This document shows, one piece after another, positions 31,553 through 42,087 of a stretch of 55,037 nucleotides of DNA. Made by a program: the position numbers and the translations under genes. The notes under the pieces were generated by a model, which did not search any database, had not been told where the DNA came from, and saw only the letters and a list, made by a program, of their open reading frames with translations. The stretch covers positions 1-55,037 of the forward strand of contig JACNLL010000009.1 in NCBI GenBank assembly GCA_014381545.1. The letters are read 5' to 3'. How positions within the stretch are numbered: the stretch's first letter is position 1; each line of letters starts with the position of its first letter. This stretch comes from Candidatus Desulfaltia bathyphila. Lineage in GTDB: Bacteria; Desulfobacterota; Desulfobacteria; Desulfobacterales; ETH-SRB1.

Positions 31553-32344
31553 ATGTATATTCATCAAGTAGAAGCAAGAGATTTGCCTGATCTGTGGTTT
31601 CAGGCAATACACGATATATTTGATCATGGAAGAAGGTTTAAAATTGATCGTGGTTCATATGCGGGACAAACGCGTTTGGAGTACGATTTTTTTATTGGTC
31701 ATGTGAAACATCCCGGCACACAACCTCTGTTGCCGGATATTCCTCCAGCGTGCGGGATACCAAATCCTGTTGAAGAAGCATATATTTACGGAGGAGAAGG
31801 ATATACAAGATCATACCTTGAATACCTTATGACCCCTGATAAAGAGACCGGCGAATCGTACACTTATGGCGAAAGGCTAACGGGTGCTCCCCTTGCCGGG
31901 AATAAGCTTGCCTGGTGGAAAAAACGCGATAAAGAGATCATAGATGTTAGAGAGGTTGACGGAAAAGCTGTTTTTGAAAAGCAAGGGATTCTTTATATTA
32001 ATCAGATTGAATGGGTGATTCAGACATATAAAAAACACGGATACCGTAACAACCAGATGGTGCTTCAGGTTGCGCACCCTTCAGATCTGACGCTGCTGGA
32101 CCCTCCCTGTTTACGTTCCATTGATACACGAATACAGGATGGTGCCCTTAATTTTATGATATATTTTCGTTCATGGGATCTTTGGGGTGGTCTGCCCGCA
32201 AACCTGGCGGGCATACAGAATCTGAAAGAGTATATGGCAGGTGAAATTGGTGTTGAAGACGGAGAAATGATAGTTGAAAGCAAAGGGCTTCATCTTTATG
32301 GTTATGCCGAAGATCTTGCCAAGTTAAGATGCATGAAAGAATAA
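31553..32344 (+). CDS. thyA: Thymidylate synthase, methanogen/archaeal type
   Basis: LTLLDPPCLRSIDTRIQDGALNFMIYFRSWDLWGGLPANLAGIQNLKEYMAGEIGVEDGEMIVESKGLHLYGY. Confidence 0.85.
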   Translation: MYIHQVEARDLPDLWFQAIHDIFDHGRRFKIDRGSYAGQTRLEYDFFIGHVKHPGTQPLLPDIPPACGIPNPVEEAYIYGGEGYTRSYLEYLMTPDKETGESYTYGERLTGAPLAGNKLAWWKKRDKEIIDVREVDGKAVFEKQGILYINQIEWVIQTYKKHGYRNNQMVLQVAHPSDLTLLDPPCLRSIDTRIQDGALNFMIYFRSWDLWGGLPANLAGIQNLKEYMAGEIGVEDGEMIVESKGLHLYGYAEDLAKLRCMKE

Positions 32345-32450
32345 ATGGTGTTTTCACCACGGAGCACACAGAGGACGCAGAGATGTGATTAAAAATTGTT
32401 CTTGAGTTTCGTTCTCTCCGAAAACAATCAACAGAAAATTACGGTTCGTA

Positions 32451-32481
32451 TCTCGTTCCCGCGCTCCAGCGTGGGAACTCA
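32451..32481. repeat. Dispersed palindromic repeat of the CTCGTTCCC-GCTCCAGCGTGGGAA type
   Basis: TCTCGTTCCCGCGCTCCAGCGTGGGAACTCA. Confidence 0.75.
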
Positions 32482-32495
32482 TACGGAACAGCCTG

Positions 32496-32527
32496 CAGGT
32501 CGGATTAAGCGAAGCGCAACCCAACAA
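32496..32527. repeat. Dispersed repeat of the GTCGGATTAGCGAAGCGTAATCCGAC type (degenerate)
   Basis: CAGGTCGGATTAAGCGAAGCGCAACCCAACAA. Confidence 0.65.
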
Positions 32528-32577
32528 AAAGAAGTCCTCGTGAACTAAACCATGAAGCCTGAATCGTCTAAAGCTTT

Positions 32578-33969
32578 TTATAATTTTACGGTTATATAAT
32601 AACTCTGATCGCTGCGTTGCAACAGGATAACCACCGATCTTTTATGGCGGTATTTTACAATCGCTTTTTCAAAATCCTTTACGCTGCTTATAGCCATTTC
32701 ATCAATTTGCCGTATTATATCACCTGGTTTTACCCCGATGCGCGCCAGATAGGATTGACGATTAATCTCTGAAATTACCACGCCTGTTTTTGCGTAGGTT
32801 TTATATTGAAAACGTTTTGTTAAAGACAGGTTTTCAACCTTTATCCCAAGAAGCTTGAAGCCAAGTTCCCGGGCTAGCTTTTCAGGGAACACAGCCGCTT
32901 TTGTTGAAACAGTAATTTCTTTGTTGTTTCGCCAGAGCTTTATTTTGACGATATCCCCTTTTGCATAATTTTTCATGGCTGTATGGTAATGCTCAATCGA
33001 AGGGGTGCTCATGGAGCCGACAGACAGAATAATATCACCGTCTCGAATTCCTGATTTATGGCCGGGCCCTCCCCTTGAGACTTCTTTGATAACCACACCT
33101 TTGTGTTCAGGAGCTTTCAGGTATTGGGCAAGCCTTTTATCAAGATTCTGCACAGTTAAGCCAAGCCATATTTGAACAACCTCTCCGTATTGAATAAGGT
33201 CTGACACAATCCTTTTTGCCTTGTTGATGGGTATGGCAAAGCCTATTCCCTGAGCTTTTGCATAAATTGCGGTATTAATGCCGACAAGTTCGCCGTTTAT
33301 GTTCAGAAGCGCTCCTCCACTGTTGCCGGGATTAATAGAGGCATCAAGCTGTATAAAATCATGATAAACAGCGCTGTCTGTCCTGATGCTTCGATTTACG
33401 GCGCTTATAACTCCTGTTGTTACCGTATTGGAAAACCCGAACGGGTTTCCTATGGCTATAATTGTTTCCCCTATCATAAGGTCGTCGGAGTCGCCCATTT
33501 CTATAGCCGGAAGAGAATTTTTTGATGATATTCGCAGCACCGCCAGATCGGAATCAGGATCTGCGCCTATAATCCGGGCATCAAATTTACGTTCATCGTT
33601 TAGAATAACCGTTATGGTTGCGCTTTTTGCAAGCACGTGCGCATTTGTGAGAATAAGGCCTCGTTTTCCGTCGATAATAACGCCTGAGCCCAAGCTGGTT
33701 CTTTTGTAGCGCTTCTCAAAACCGGGGTCAAAAAAGTCTTTGAAAAAGGAATCAAACAATGGATCCATCCTGAATCTGGAGAAAGGATTGGCGCGTCTGC
33801 GAACCTCATATTCCGAATTTATGTTCACAACCGCGGGGCTGACCTTGCGCACAGCCCTGACAACAGGATTTTCCCGTTGATATTCCGCTGCAGAGCATGG
33901 AAACGAAATTGTTAGTATTGCAATAAAGGCTATAATTAAACGGATAAATTTTTTATATATGTGTATCAT
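32578..33969 (-). CDS. HtrA/DegP-family periplasmic serine protease with PDZ domains
   Basis: GSGVIIDGKRGLILTNAHVL, DSDLAVLRI, INPGNSGGALLNINGELVGINTAI. Confidence 0.95.
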   Translation of the reverse strand: MIHIYKKFIRLIIAFIAILTISFPCSAAEYQRENPVVRAVRKVSPAVVNINSEYEVRRRANPFSRFRMDPLFDSFFKDFFDPGFEKRYKRTSLGSGVIIDGKRGLILTNAHVLAKSATITVILNDERKFDARIIGADPDSDLAVLRISSKNSLPAIEMGDSDDLMIGETIIAIGNPFGFSNTVTTGVISAVNRSIRTDSAVYHDFIQLDASINPGNSGGALLNINGELVGINTAIYAKAQGIGFAIPINKAKRIVSDLIQYGEVVQIWLGLTVQNLDKRLAQYLKAPEHKGVVIKEVSRGGPGHKSGIRDGDIILSVGSMSTPSIEHYHTAMKNYAKGDIVKIKLWRNNKEITVSTKAAVFPEKLARELGFKLLGIKVENLSLTKRFQYKTYAKTGVVISEINRQSYLARIGVKPGDIIRQIDEMAISSVKDFEKAIVKYRHKRSVVILLQRSDQSYYITVKL

Positions 33970-34000
33970 AACCGAGACTCTTGCTTTTGTGTTTTGATCA

Positions 34001-34029
34001 ACCGTTAACTGTAAACCGTGAACGGTTAC
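34001..34029. repeat. GTAACCGTTCACGGTT-family intergenic repeat
   Basis: accgttaactgtAAACCGTGAACGGTTAC. Confidence 0.7.
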
Positions 34030-34186
34030 AAAAAAGGTTTGTATCTGTTTGTAAAGTGATTATTATAGTTTGATAAATTCGACCTTCAAACAACTTAACT
34101 CAAGTTTCTTATTAATAATTTTTGTGTTTTTTTATTCTTCGTGAACTTCGTGGTAAAAAACATTACTCAACTATTAACACAATATC

Positions 34187-36727
34187 ATGAGCATTAAAAA
34201 CTTTCAAGACATCCTGCCTCTGGTAGAACGGCCGAGCCGATATCTGGGCACGGAGATAAACTCCATAAAAAAAGATCCGGATAAGGTCAAGCTAAAGGTT
34301 GCCCTTGCGTTTCCGGATCTATACGAAATAGGCATATCACATTTCGGGCTTCAGATACTTTATGATATTCTTAATAAGCATAAAGAGATAGTCGCTGAAA
34401 GGGTTTATGCTCCAGACCTTGATATGGAGTCGTATTTGAGATCGTCACATATGCCCCTTGTGTCCATGGAATCACATAACCCGCTTAAAAGTTTTGATAT
34501 TATTGGTTTCAGCCTGCTTTACGAGCTGAATTATACTAATGTTCTTACAATGCTCGATCTCTCAGGCATCCCGTTTTTTTCTTCAGAAAGGGATGGTTTG
34601 TTTCCGCTAATTATAGCTGGTGGTCCCTGTACATGCAATCCAGAGCCTGTCGCCGATTTTTTTGACGCCTTGGTGGTTGGAGACGGCGAAAACGTGATAG
34701 TCGATATATCCAGGGCCTGGCTTGCATGGAAAGAGGATGGCAGTGAAGACAAGGAGGTTCTTTTAAAACAATTATCGTTAATTAAAGGGGTTTATGTACC
34801 GGCGTTTTTTAATTTGACTGGCAGCAGCGCGGGAAGCAAAACCTTTTTTCAGATCCCGCAACCTAGATTTTCAGATTATAAGGTTATTGCAAGAGAAATA
34901 ATAGCGGATCTTGACACAGCTCCTTTCCCTGATGCTCCGATAGTCCCGTTCGGCAAGCCTGTACATGATCGTCTTCGTATTGAGATCGCAAGGGGATGCA
35001 CCAGGGGATGCCGATTCTGCCAGGCAGGGATGATATATCGACCTGTACGTGAACGGTCTGTGAATAGATTACTTAACCTGTTTAATGCTTCATGTGCTGC
35101 TACAGGCTACGAAGATCTCTCTTTGCTGTCGTTGAGCACCGCTGACTATGGTTCTATTATATCCCTTATTGAGCGCCTCATGTTTCGATGTGAACCCCGA
35201 CAGATTGCTGTTTCTTTGCCTTCGCTACGCGCCGGCACATTGACTCCTGAACTGATTAATCTCATAAAAAGGGTCAGAAAAACAGGATTTACGATTGCTC
35301 CTGAAGCCGGTAGCCAGAGACTTAGGGAGGTTATCAACAAAAATATTACAGAAAAGGAGATCTTTGATACGGTACAGGATGTATTTGGTTTTGGCTGGAT
35401 GGTGATAAAACTATATTTTATGATAGGGTTTCCATCAGAAACCGACGAAGATCTTCCGGCGATTGTGGAACTTGTTAAGAGGCTTCGCAGGATTAAATCC
35501 CGGGCAGGGCGCAGGGGCCAAATAAACGTCAGCGTGGCGACATTTATTCCAAAGCCGCATACCCCTTTCCAGTGGGCTTCTCAAATATCTCTGGCTGAAT
35601 CAAGGGAAAAGATAGAATGGTTGCGGGCCAACCTGAAAATGCCCGGAATCCATTTTAAGTGGCAAAATCCTGAAGTTAGTATGCTTGAGGGTCTTTTTGC
35701 ACGCGGAGACAGGCGGCTTGGCGGTTTGCTGGTGGATGCATACAAAAAAGGGTGTAAGTTCGACGGCTGGGGCGACAGGTTTCAGTATGGGTTATGGAAA
35801 AAGGCCTTTTCCGATCAGGAGCTGGATACAGATAGTTATACAACCTGCGCAAGGGATGTTACAGATCGATTGCCATGGGATCACATTGACACCGGGGTAA
35901 CAAAAGAATTTTTAAAGCTTGAATGGGAAAAGGCAAAGCGCGGCGAACATACACCGGACTGTCGCAGAGGTGATTGTAATACCTGCGGGGTATGCGACTT
36001 TAAAACCATTGAGCCAAAGGTGTTTGAAGTCGGCAAGGAAGAACCAGATCAGGATATTGTTAATGAGTTTTTATATAATAAAGGAGGTGCGGCAGATAAA
36101 AAAGCCGCGTTTTATACAAGGGTTAGGCTGTGTTATTCGAAACAGGGCCGGGCAAAATATTTTGGGCACCTGGAACTTGTAAATATCTTTTTACGCGCCA
36201 TGAGGCGGGCAGGCATATTGCTGAAGTTTACGGAAGGTTTTCATCCCATGCCCAAGGTGTCTTTTGACGACCCTCTTCCCATAGGAATGGAAAGCCTGAA
36301 TGAAACATTACATCTGGTAGTATGTGGCAGCGTTAGACCAGACGCCGTGATAACCGGTTTAAACAATCATCTTCCGGAAGGTCTTTTAGTGAAGGACTGT
36401 CAAATATCTCCTTCAAAGCCGGCCATTAAACAGCAAAAATCGGCTACATATCTGGTGGAACTAAAAGAGGGTTGTTTTGATAAGCAAAAATTAGATGATT
36501 TTGTAAAAAGTTCCGATTTTGTACAAACCCGTGTTAATCGAAAAGGCAAGCTAAAAAAGATAGATTTTAAGGACTTGGTTTTAAAGATTAATTTAACCGA
36601 TCCTTGCAGAATGATTATAAGGCTCAGGTCGGAGCCCGGGAGAACGGCAAGGCCTTTTGAGATTATAAAAGGGATTTTTAACCTTTCCGAAGAGATAATA
36701 AAACAGGCAACAATAATAAAGCAATGA
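34187..36727 (+). CDS. TIGR03960-type B12-binding-like radical SAM protein fused to DUF2344 domain
   Basis: IARGCTRGCRFCQAGMIYRPVRERS radical SAM CxxxCxxC; C-terminal RVRLCYSKQGRAKYFGHLELVNIFLRAMRRAGI. Confidence 0.92.
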   Translation: MSIKNFQDILPLVERPSRYLGTEINSIKKDPDKVKLKVALAFPDLYEIGISHFGLQILYDILNKHKEIVAERVYAPDLDMESYLRSSHMPLVSMESHNPLKSFDIIGFSLLYELNYTNVLTMLDLSGIPFFSSERDGLFPLIIAGGPCTCNPEPVADFFDALVVGDGENVIVDISRAWLAWKEDGSEDKEVLLKQLSLIKGVYVPAFFNLTGSSAGSKTFFQIPQPRFSDYKVIAREIIADLDTAPFPDAPIVPFGKPVHDRLRIEIARGCTRGCRFCQAGMIYRPVRERSVNRLLNLFNASCAATGYEDLSLLSLSTADYGSIISLIERLMFRCEPRQIAVSLPSLRAGTLTPELINLIKRVRKTGFTIAPEAGSQRLREVINKNITEKEIFDTVQDVFGFGWMVIKLYFMIGFPSETDEDLPAIVELVKRLRRIKSRAGRRGQINVSVATFIPKPHTPFQWASQISLAESREKIEWLRANLKMPGIHFKWQNPEVSMLEGLFARGDRRLGGLLVDAYKKGCKFDGWGDRFQYGLWKKAFSDQELDTDSYTTCARDVTDRLPWDHIDTGVTKEFLKLEWEKAKRGEHTPDCRRGDCNTCGVCDFKTIEPKVFEVGKEEPDQDIVNEFLYNKGGAADKKAAFYTRVRLCYSKQGRAKYFGHLELVNIFLRAMRRAGILLKFTEGFHPMPKVSFDDPLPIGMESLNETLHLVVCGSVRPDAVITGLNNHLPEGLLVKDCQISPSKPAIKQQKSATYLVELKEGCFDKQKLDDFVKSSDFVQTRVNRKGKLKKIDFKDLVLKINLTDPCRMIIRLRSEPGRTARPFEIIKGIFNLSEEIIKQATIIKQ

Positions 36728-36784
36728 ACTCAAACAACTTAACTTATGCTTGAACAAAAAGTACGGTTTTGCTGGCTATCGCAT

Positions 36785-36973
36785 CAGTTATAATTAAATT
36801 TAAACCAGAAAAAACTCATGTATAACAAATCATAAACAAAGAACTGGCCATAATAAAAATAACAATTGTGCCAACCCAGCGGTCTTTTATATATAACGAT
36901 ATTGTATCAGGTTCTTTGTTAACGATTTTTAATACATTCAAACAGTTTTCTGATTTAAATTTAATCACAACTG
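36785..36973 (-). repeat. MITE-like palindromic element, copy C (~189 nt, inverted relative to A and B)
   Basis: CAGTTATAATTAAATTTAAACCAGAAAAAACTCATGTATAACAAATC... / ...CAAACAGTTTTCTGATTTAAATTTAATCACAACTG; interior matches copy B in reverse complement. Confidence 0.87.
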
Positions 36974-37199
36974 AAAGTGTCGCGAAGCGGCATAACTTAG
37001 CTTTTTACGAGGCCATCGAATTTGATGAATTCGTAAATTTAGGCGGTGGATTTTGGGTGGTTTTGGCGCTTGACTTTATAATTGACTTGTGATTGTTTTA
37101 ATAGTTTAAAAAAGAACCACTTTTTGCGAAGCCATCAATATTTTATAGAAATATCAAAGGCCTCGGGCCTATAAACATATAATTTAGGGGATATATAAT

Positions 37200-37334
37200 A
37201 TGAAAAGAACCTATCAGCCAAGCAGGATAAAGCGTGCCAGAACGCACGGTTTTTTAAAAAGGATGTCAACAAAACAGGGTAGAAGAATTATTAACAAGCG
37301 TAGAGCTAAAGGCAGAAACCGTTTAAGCGTTTAA
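37200..37334 (+). CDS. rpmH: 50S ribosomal protein L34
   Basis: [44 protein letters not shown], 44 aa; below ORF-track length cutoff. Confidence 0.97.
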   Translation: MKRTYQPSRIKRARTHGFLKRMSTKQGRRIINKRRAKGRNRLSV

Positions 37335-37359
37335 GTATAATACACAACAAATCGGTTGG

Positions 37360-37731
37360 TTGCAAAGGTTTCAGGGTAGACATCTGGTGAGCTTTTTTTT
37401 ACCAAGGCGGTTAAAACGCCCCGATTTTTTAGGGTTGGCGGCAGAAGGCAGGCAACAGCAAAATAAATACTTTATTGCGGTTTTTGCTCCAGGTAAAACT
37501 GAAAGAATGCGTCTTGGTATTACCGTTTCGAGAAAGGTTGGAAACGCAGTGGTTCGCAACAGGATTAAACGCTTTACCCGTGAATATTTTCGGCTAAACA
37601 GGCATAAACTTACAGGTAATTGGGATATAAATATTATAGCAAAGAAGGAGGCTGTTAACCTGTCATCGGCCCAGGCTTTTTTGTCCCTGCAAAACATTTT
37701 TGACAAAATTACAAGGAGTTTTTATCATTAA
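37360..37731 (+). CDS. rnpA: Ribonuclease P protein component
   Basis: [44 protein letters not shown]; start codon uncertain (TTG). Confidence 0.93.
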   Translation: MQRFQGRHLVSFFLPRRLKRPDFLGLAAEGRQQQNKYFIAVFAPGKTERMRLGITVSRKVGNAVVRNRIKRFTREYFRLNRHKLTGNWDINIIAKKEAVNLSSAQAFLSLQNIFDKITRSFYH

Positions 37732-37948
37732 TAAACCATTTCAGATAGTTGCCCTGTTTGCCATAAGAGCATATCAATATGTTTTGTCTCCTGTTTTGAG
37801 CCCGTCGTGTCGTTTTTATCCAACCTGTTCCGAGTATGCCTATCAGGCTGTTTTACGTTATGGACCGCTAAAGGGATCATTCCTTGCTTTAAAAAGAATT
37901 CTGCGATGCCACCCGTTTAATCCGGGCGGAGTCGACCATATCCCTTAA
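37700..37948 (+). CDS. yidD: Membrane protein insertion efficiency factor YidD
   Basis: [57 protein letters not shown]; start ambiguous. Confidence 0.94.
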   Translation: MTKLQGVFIINKPFQIVALFAIRAYQYVLSPVLSPSCRFYPTCSEYAYQAVLRYGPLKGSFLALKRILRCHPFNPGGVDHIP

Positions 37949-38143
37949 CCGGATTAGCTGTGAGTATAAATATCATAACGGGCCCGGTAGGCCTGTGCTG
38001 TTAGACTCATTTAATATTAGAGATCATTGTATCCCTTAATAGGCCACTCAAAGTTTCTGCTAATGCAACCAACCTGTTTCAGCCGGTTCCAATGCGCTTG
38101 AACCGACAATCTTTTTACCAAGTATAAAATTTAGGAGTATATT

Positions 38144-39811
38144 ATGGATTTTCCTCGTTTAGCTATAGCTATTATTCTTTGTTTTCTTGTTTTTGTTTTG
38201 TGGGAAATGTTTTTTATTGACAGGGAAGTTGTTCAGCCCCCCAGCGAAAGCCGACAGACTGGACAGATGGCAAAAGAGGAACCGTTTAATAAAGATTTTG
38301 AGAAAGGTTTTGTTGATAAAAAGGTGATGTCTGAGGTGATATCCGATAAGGACGACCTGTTGAAACCGATAAAAGAAGCCAGAACAATTACTGTAAATAC
38401 GCCTTTATATTCGGTTAAGATTTCAGAAAAGGGGGCGGTGTTTAACGACTTTATTCTGAAAGATTACAAGGAAAACGGCGGTGATGATTCACCTTTATAT
38501 CAAATGATATCTCCGGAAATTCATGACAAGGGAACAGTTCTGCTCGGATTTGCCGGCAACAGCCTTCCGGGCCTGAAACAAGCGGTTTTTAATGTAAATC
38601 GCGACAGCGAATCTGTGAACATTGACGATCAATCTGAAGAAATCGTATTTTCCTGGGTATCTGAAAATGGCGTAGTTGTGGAGAAGAAGTTTATCTTTTC
38701 TCCGGAAACATACCTGATTGGATTGAATGTAATAATTAAAAACGCTTCTCATCAAGCAATACAGGATAATCTAATACTGTCGTTAATGAAAACCTACTCT
38801 AAAACAAAGACCATGTATGGCTTTGAAGGCCCAAGCGCCCTGATTAATGATTCTTTGCAGCAGATCAAGGCCAAGAAAATAAAAGATAAAAACATATATA
38901 CAGGAGCTCTGCAATGGGTCACAGTTCAGGATCGTTACTTTATGTCCAGCATTATTGCAACCAGGCCTGTTGAAGCGAGTATGCGACTTTTTTTGTCGCA
39001 AGACGGCATGTTGGAAGCCCAGTACATGCAGCCGGAAACAGTTATACAACCCGGAATGCAGCATGGTTATGAGTACAAGCTCTTTTTTGGGCCTAAGAGT
39101 ACGAAGATTCTCAAACAATGCGATTATAACCTTAGCAAGGCAATTGATTTCGGGATGTTTGATTTTATTGCCAAACCCTGCCTCTGGTTTATGAATTTTC
39201 TATACGGTGTTATCCCCAACTATGGCGTGGCCATTATTATTTTAACCATAGTGACAAAGATCATCCTATGGCCTCTTGGAACAAAGAGCTATAAATCCAT
39301 GGCCGAAATGAAGAAGATTCAACCGCTGATGGTGGGGATAAGAGAAAAATACAAGAATGATAAAAAGAGGATGAATGAAGAGATCATGGCGTTATATAAA
39401 ACGTATAAGGTAAATCCTGTGGGAGGATGTCTTCCAATGATTGTGCAGCTACCTGTATTTTTTGCTCTTTATCGAATGTTGTATGAAGCCATAGAACTCA
39501 GGCACGCTCATTTTTTGGGCTGGATTACAGACCTGTCCGCGCCGGATCGCCTTTTTCATTTTAATTTCTCTATCCCTTTGATGCAGCCGCCTTACGGCAT
39601 TCCTGTGTTAACTATTATTATGGGCGCCACCATGTTTCTGCAGCAGCGAATGTCGCCGTCCGTGGGCGATCCAACCCAGGCAAAGATGATGAAGTTTATG
39701 CCGGTTATTTTTACGGTAATATTCATAAATTTTTCTTCCGGACTTGTTTTGTACTGGTTGATAAACAATGTCTTGTCTATTGCACAACAGCACTATATTA
39801 CAAAAAAATGA
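38144..39811 (+). CDS. yidC: Membrane protein insertase YidC
   Basis: MDFPRLAIAIILCFLVFVLWEMFF; NYGVAIIILTIVTKIILWPLGTKSYKSMAEMKKIQP. Confidence 0.97.
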   Translation: MDFPRLAIAIILCFLVFVLWEMFFIDREVVQPPSESRQTGQMAKEEPFNKDFEKGFVDKKVMSEVISDKDDLLKPIKEARTITVNTPLYSVKISEKGAVFNDFILKDYKENGGDDSPLYQMISPEIHDKGTVLLGFAGNSLPGLKQAVFNVNRDSESVNIDDQSEEIVFSWVSENGVVVEKKFIFSPETYLIGLNVIIKNASHQAIQDNLILSLMKTYSKTKTMYGFEGPSALINDSLQQIKAKKIKDKNIYTGALQWVTVQDRYFMSSIIATRPVEASMRLFLSQDGMLEAQYMQPETVIQPGMQHGYEYKLFFGPKSTKILKQCDYNLSKAIDFGMFDFIAKPCLWFMNFLYGVIPNYGVAIIILTIVTKIILWPLGTKSYKSMAEMKKIQPLMVGIREKYKNDKKRMNEEIMALYKTYKVNPVGGCLPMIVQLPVFFALYRMLYEAIELRHAHFLGWITDLSAPDRLFHFNFSIPLMQPPYGIPVLTIIMGATMFLQQRMSPSVGDPTQAKMMKFMPVIFTVIFINFSSGLVLYWLINNVLSIAQQHYITKK

Positions 39812-39832
39812 GCTTAATAAAGGAGGTTATAT

Positions 39833-40621
39833 ATGTCGCCCTCTTTGGAATTTAAAGGTAAAGATGTTGAGCAGGCGGTTAAGAATGCCTGTGAAGCACT
39901 TAATATACCAAAGGAGAAACTCAAACATGATGTTATTTCTTATGGATCTACCGGTATTTTCGGGTTGGTCGGAGCCAAGAAAGCAAAAATACGGGTTAAT
40001 GTTCCCGAGCCTCTGCGTGAGGTTAAGCCGGAAACGGTCGGCAAAAAGCAGCCGAATAATATCGGTGATGGTGATAAGTCATTAACAGAATTACCTGTGC
40101 GTACGGCGAGAGCTTTGGATGATTTTAAAGCAGACACAAACCTTGAGAATCCTGTTGATTTTGGAATGGGTGTTTTGCAGCGTATAATTGATTGCATTAC
40201 TACTGATGCGACAATATCGATTAAACAGGATGAGGACAGGACATTGTTAAGGGTGGAAGGGGGGAACCCCGCGCTTCTAATCGGCAAACACGGGCAGACG
40301 CTTGAGGCCATACAGTATCTGGTTGAAAAAATTATCAACAAGCATGGTGAACAAAGAATACGCATACAGATAGATGTGGAAAGTTATCTGGAAAACAGAC
40401 AGGCAAGTCTGCAAAAGCTGGTTGGACGGCTTGCTGAAAAAGCGAAGCAAACAAGGAAGCCTGTAACGATAGGCCAAATGAATGCTTATGACAGGAGAAT
40501 TGTGCATCTTGCCTTAAAGGATGATAGCGGAGTTAGAACCAAGAGTATCGGCAACGGTTATATCAAGAAGCTGATGATATTTCCCAGAAAAAACTCTATC
40601 AGGGAGAAAGTCTCTGGTTGA
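39833..40621 (+). CDS. jag: Jag/KhpB RNA-binding protein (Jag-N, KH, R3H)
   Basis: MSPSLEFKGKDVEQAVKNACEALN; LLIGKHGQTLEAIQYLVEKI; R3H region. Confidence 0.94.
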   Translation: MSPSLEFKGKDVEQAVKNACEALNIPKEKLKHDVISYGSTGIFGLVGAKKAKIRVNVPEPLREVKPETVGKKQPNNIGDGDKSLTELPVRTARALDDFKADTNLENPVDFGMGVLQRIIDCITTDATISIKQDEDRTLLRVEGGNPALLIGKHGQTLEAIQYLVEKIINKHGEQRIRIQIDVESYLENRQASLQKLVGRLAEKAKQTRKPVTIGQMNAYDRRIVHLALKDDSGVRTKSIGNGYIKKLMIFPRKNSIREKVSG

Positions 40622-40643
40622 ACCGCTTTCAGAATCATATTTC

Positions 40644-40660
40644 GTAACCGTTCACGGTTG
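40644..40660. repeat. GTAACCGTTCACGGTTG repeat
   Basis: Exact reverse-complement 17-mer match to 46055-46071. Confidence 0.85.
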
Positions 40661-40671
40661 AAAAAAACAGA

Positions 40672-42087
40672 ATGAACAATACAACCATTGCCGCTGTTGC
40701 GACACCAATAGGTCGTGGCGGTATCGGTATTATCAAGGTTTCCGGTGAAAAGGCTTTAAGGATAGCCGCAACTATTTTTAAAAGATCTCATTTTGCCTCT
40801 GATCACAATGCAGATACATGCGACCTTTCTTTTGCAAGATTTAAATCCTATCGGCTATACCATGGATATGTCGTTGATCCGAGAAACGGGCGGCGGTTAG
40901 ATGAGGTGCTTTTGGCAATTATGAAGGCGCCCCGTTCATATACCGGCGAGGATGTCGTAGAGATACAGGCTCATTCAGGGCCTGTTGTATTAAGCTCTAT
41001 TCTGGAGCTGGTGTTAAAAAACGGCGCCAGGCTTGCCGAGCCCGGCGAATTTACGAAGAGAGCATATATAAATGGCCGCATTGATCTTACACAGGCTGAG
41101 GCGGTAGTTGACATTATCAATGCCAGGACAAATAAAGCGCTCGAAATCGCCTTCACTCAGCTAAAGGGTGATATGCGAATGAGCGTTGAAACAATAAGGG
41201 ATTTGCTGTCTGATATTTTTGCTGGAATAAATGCAGCCATAGATTTTCCGGATGATGTTACAGAGATCGTTGATAGTAATACAGCAATCAAAACACTGCA
41301 GAACAAGGTTCTTGCAAGGTTAAAAGGGTTGATTGAGCAATATGAAAACGCCCATGTCTTGAGAGACGGCCTCAAACTGGTTGTTGTGGGCCGCCCAAAC
41401 GTTGGAAAGTCAAGCCTTATGAATTGTCTGCTCCAAAAGGAGCGAGCTATTGTTACTTCAATGCCAGGCACTACAAGAGACTTTATAGAAGAGCCTTTAA
41501 GCATCAGGGGTATTCCTGTAATTATTACAGACACCGCGGGTCTGCATGAAACAGATGATCCTGTTGAGGTTATCGGCATAAAAAAGACTTATGAGCATAC
41601 CGACCTGTCTGATCTGGTTTTGTTTGTGCTTGACGCAAGCTGCCGGACAACAGAAGAGGATTATAAGATATATGAAAGGATCAGCGACAGGAGGCTGATA
41701 ATTGTTATAAACAAGTCGGATCTGTCGGATGATGAACACAAGCTTGACATGCCGGATTCCTGGATTAATATTCCGAAAGTTAAAACATCGGCTCTTTATA
41801 ACCAGGGGCTTGACGCGCTTAAAGATTTGATAGCAAAAACAGCCGTTAGCGAACAGATCCTCGAGACAGAACATGCAATTGTTCCAAATTTAAGGCATAA
41901 AATTGCCCTTGATAGAAGTTTTCAGGCCGCATCATCGGCTGTTGAGGGAATGCGTAAGCAAATACACTTTGAATTAATTGCCATCGATATTAAGGAGGCT
42001 ATCGATTCGCTGGGAGAAATTACAGGTGTTATCGCCAACGAAGACATGCTTGACAGGATTTTCAGCAGATTTTGTATAGGCAAATAA
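40672..42087 (+). CDS. mnmE: tRNA modification GTPase MnmE (TrmE)
   Basis: TIAAVATPIGRGGIGIIKVSG; GRPNVGKSSLMN; C-terminal FSRFCIGK. Confidence 0.98.
   Translation: MNNTTIAAVATPIGRGGIGIIKVSGEKALRIAATIFKRSHFASDHNADTCDLSFARFKSYRLYHGYVVDPRNGRRLDEVLLAIMKAPRSYTGEDVVEIQAHSGPVVLSSILELVLKNGARLAEPGEFTKRAYINGRIDLTQAEAVVDIINARTNKALEIAFTQLKGDMRMSVETIRDLLSDIFAGINAAIDFPDDVTEIVDSNTAIKTLQNKVLARLKGLIEQYENAHVLRDGLKLVVVGRPNVGKSSLMNCLLQKERAIVTSMPGTTRDFIEEPLSIRGIPVIITDTAGLHETDDPVEVIGIKKTYEHTDLSDLVLFVLDASCRTTEEDYKIYERISDRRLIIVINKSDLSDDEHKLDMPDSWINIPKVKTSALYNQGLDALKDLIAKTAVSEQILETEHAIVPNLRHKIALDRSFQAASSAVEGMRKQIHFELIAIDIKEAIDSLGEITGVIANEDMLDRIFSRFCIGK

Noticed and set aside
34086-36744. TCAAACAACTTAACT 15-mer before and after the radical SAM gene as transposon ends
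   Set aside because: Direct orientation, short, AT-rich, no duplication or IR structure around the gene
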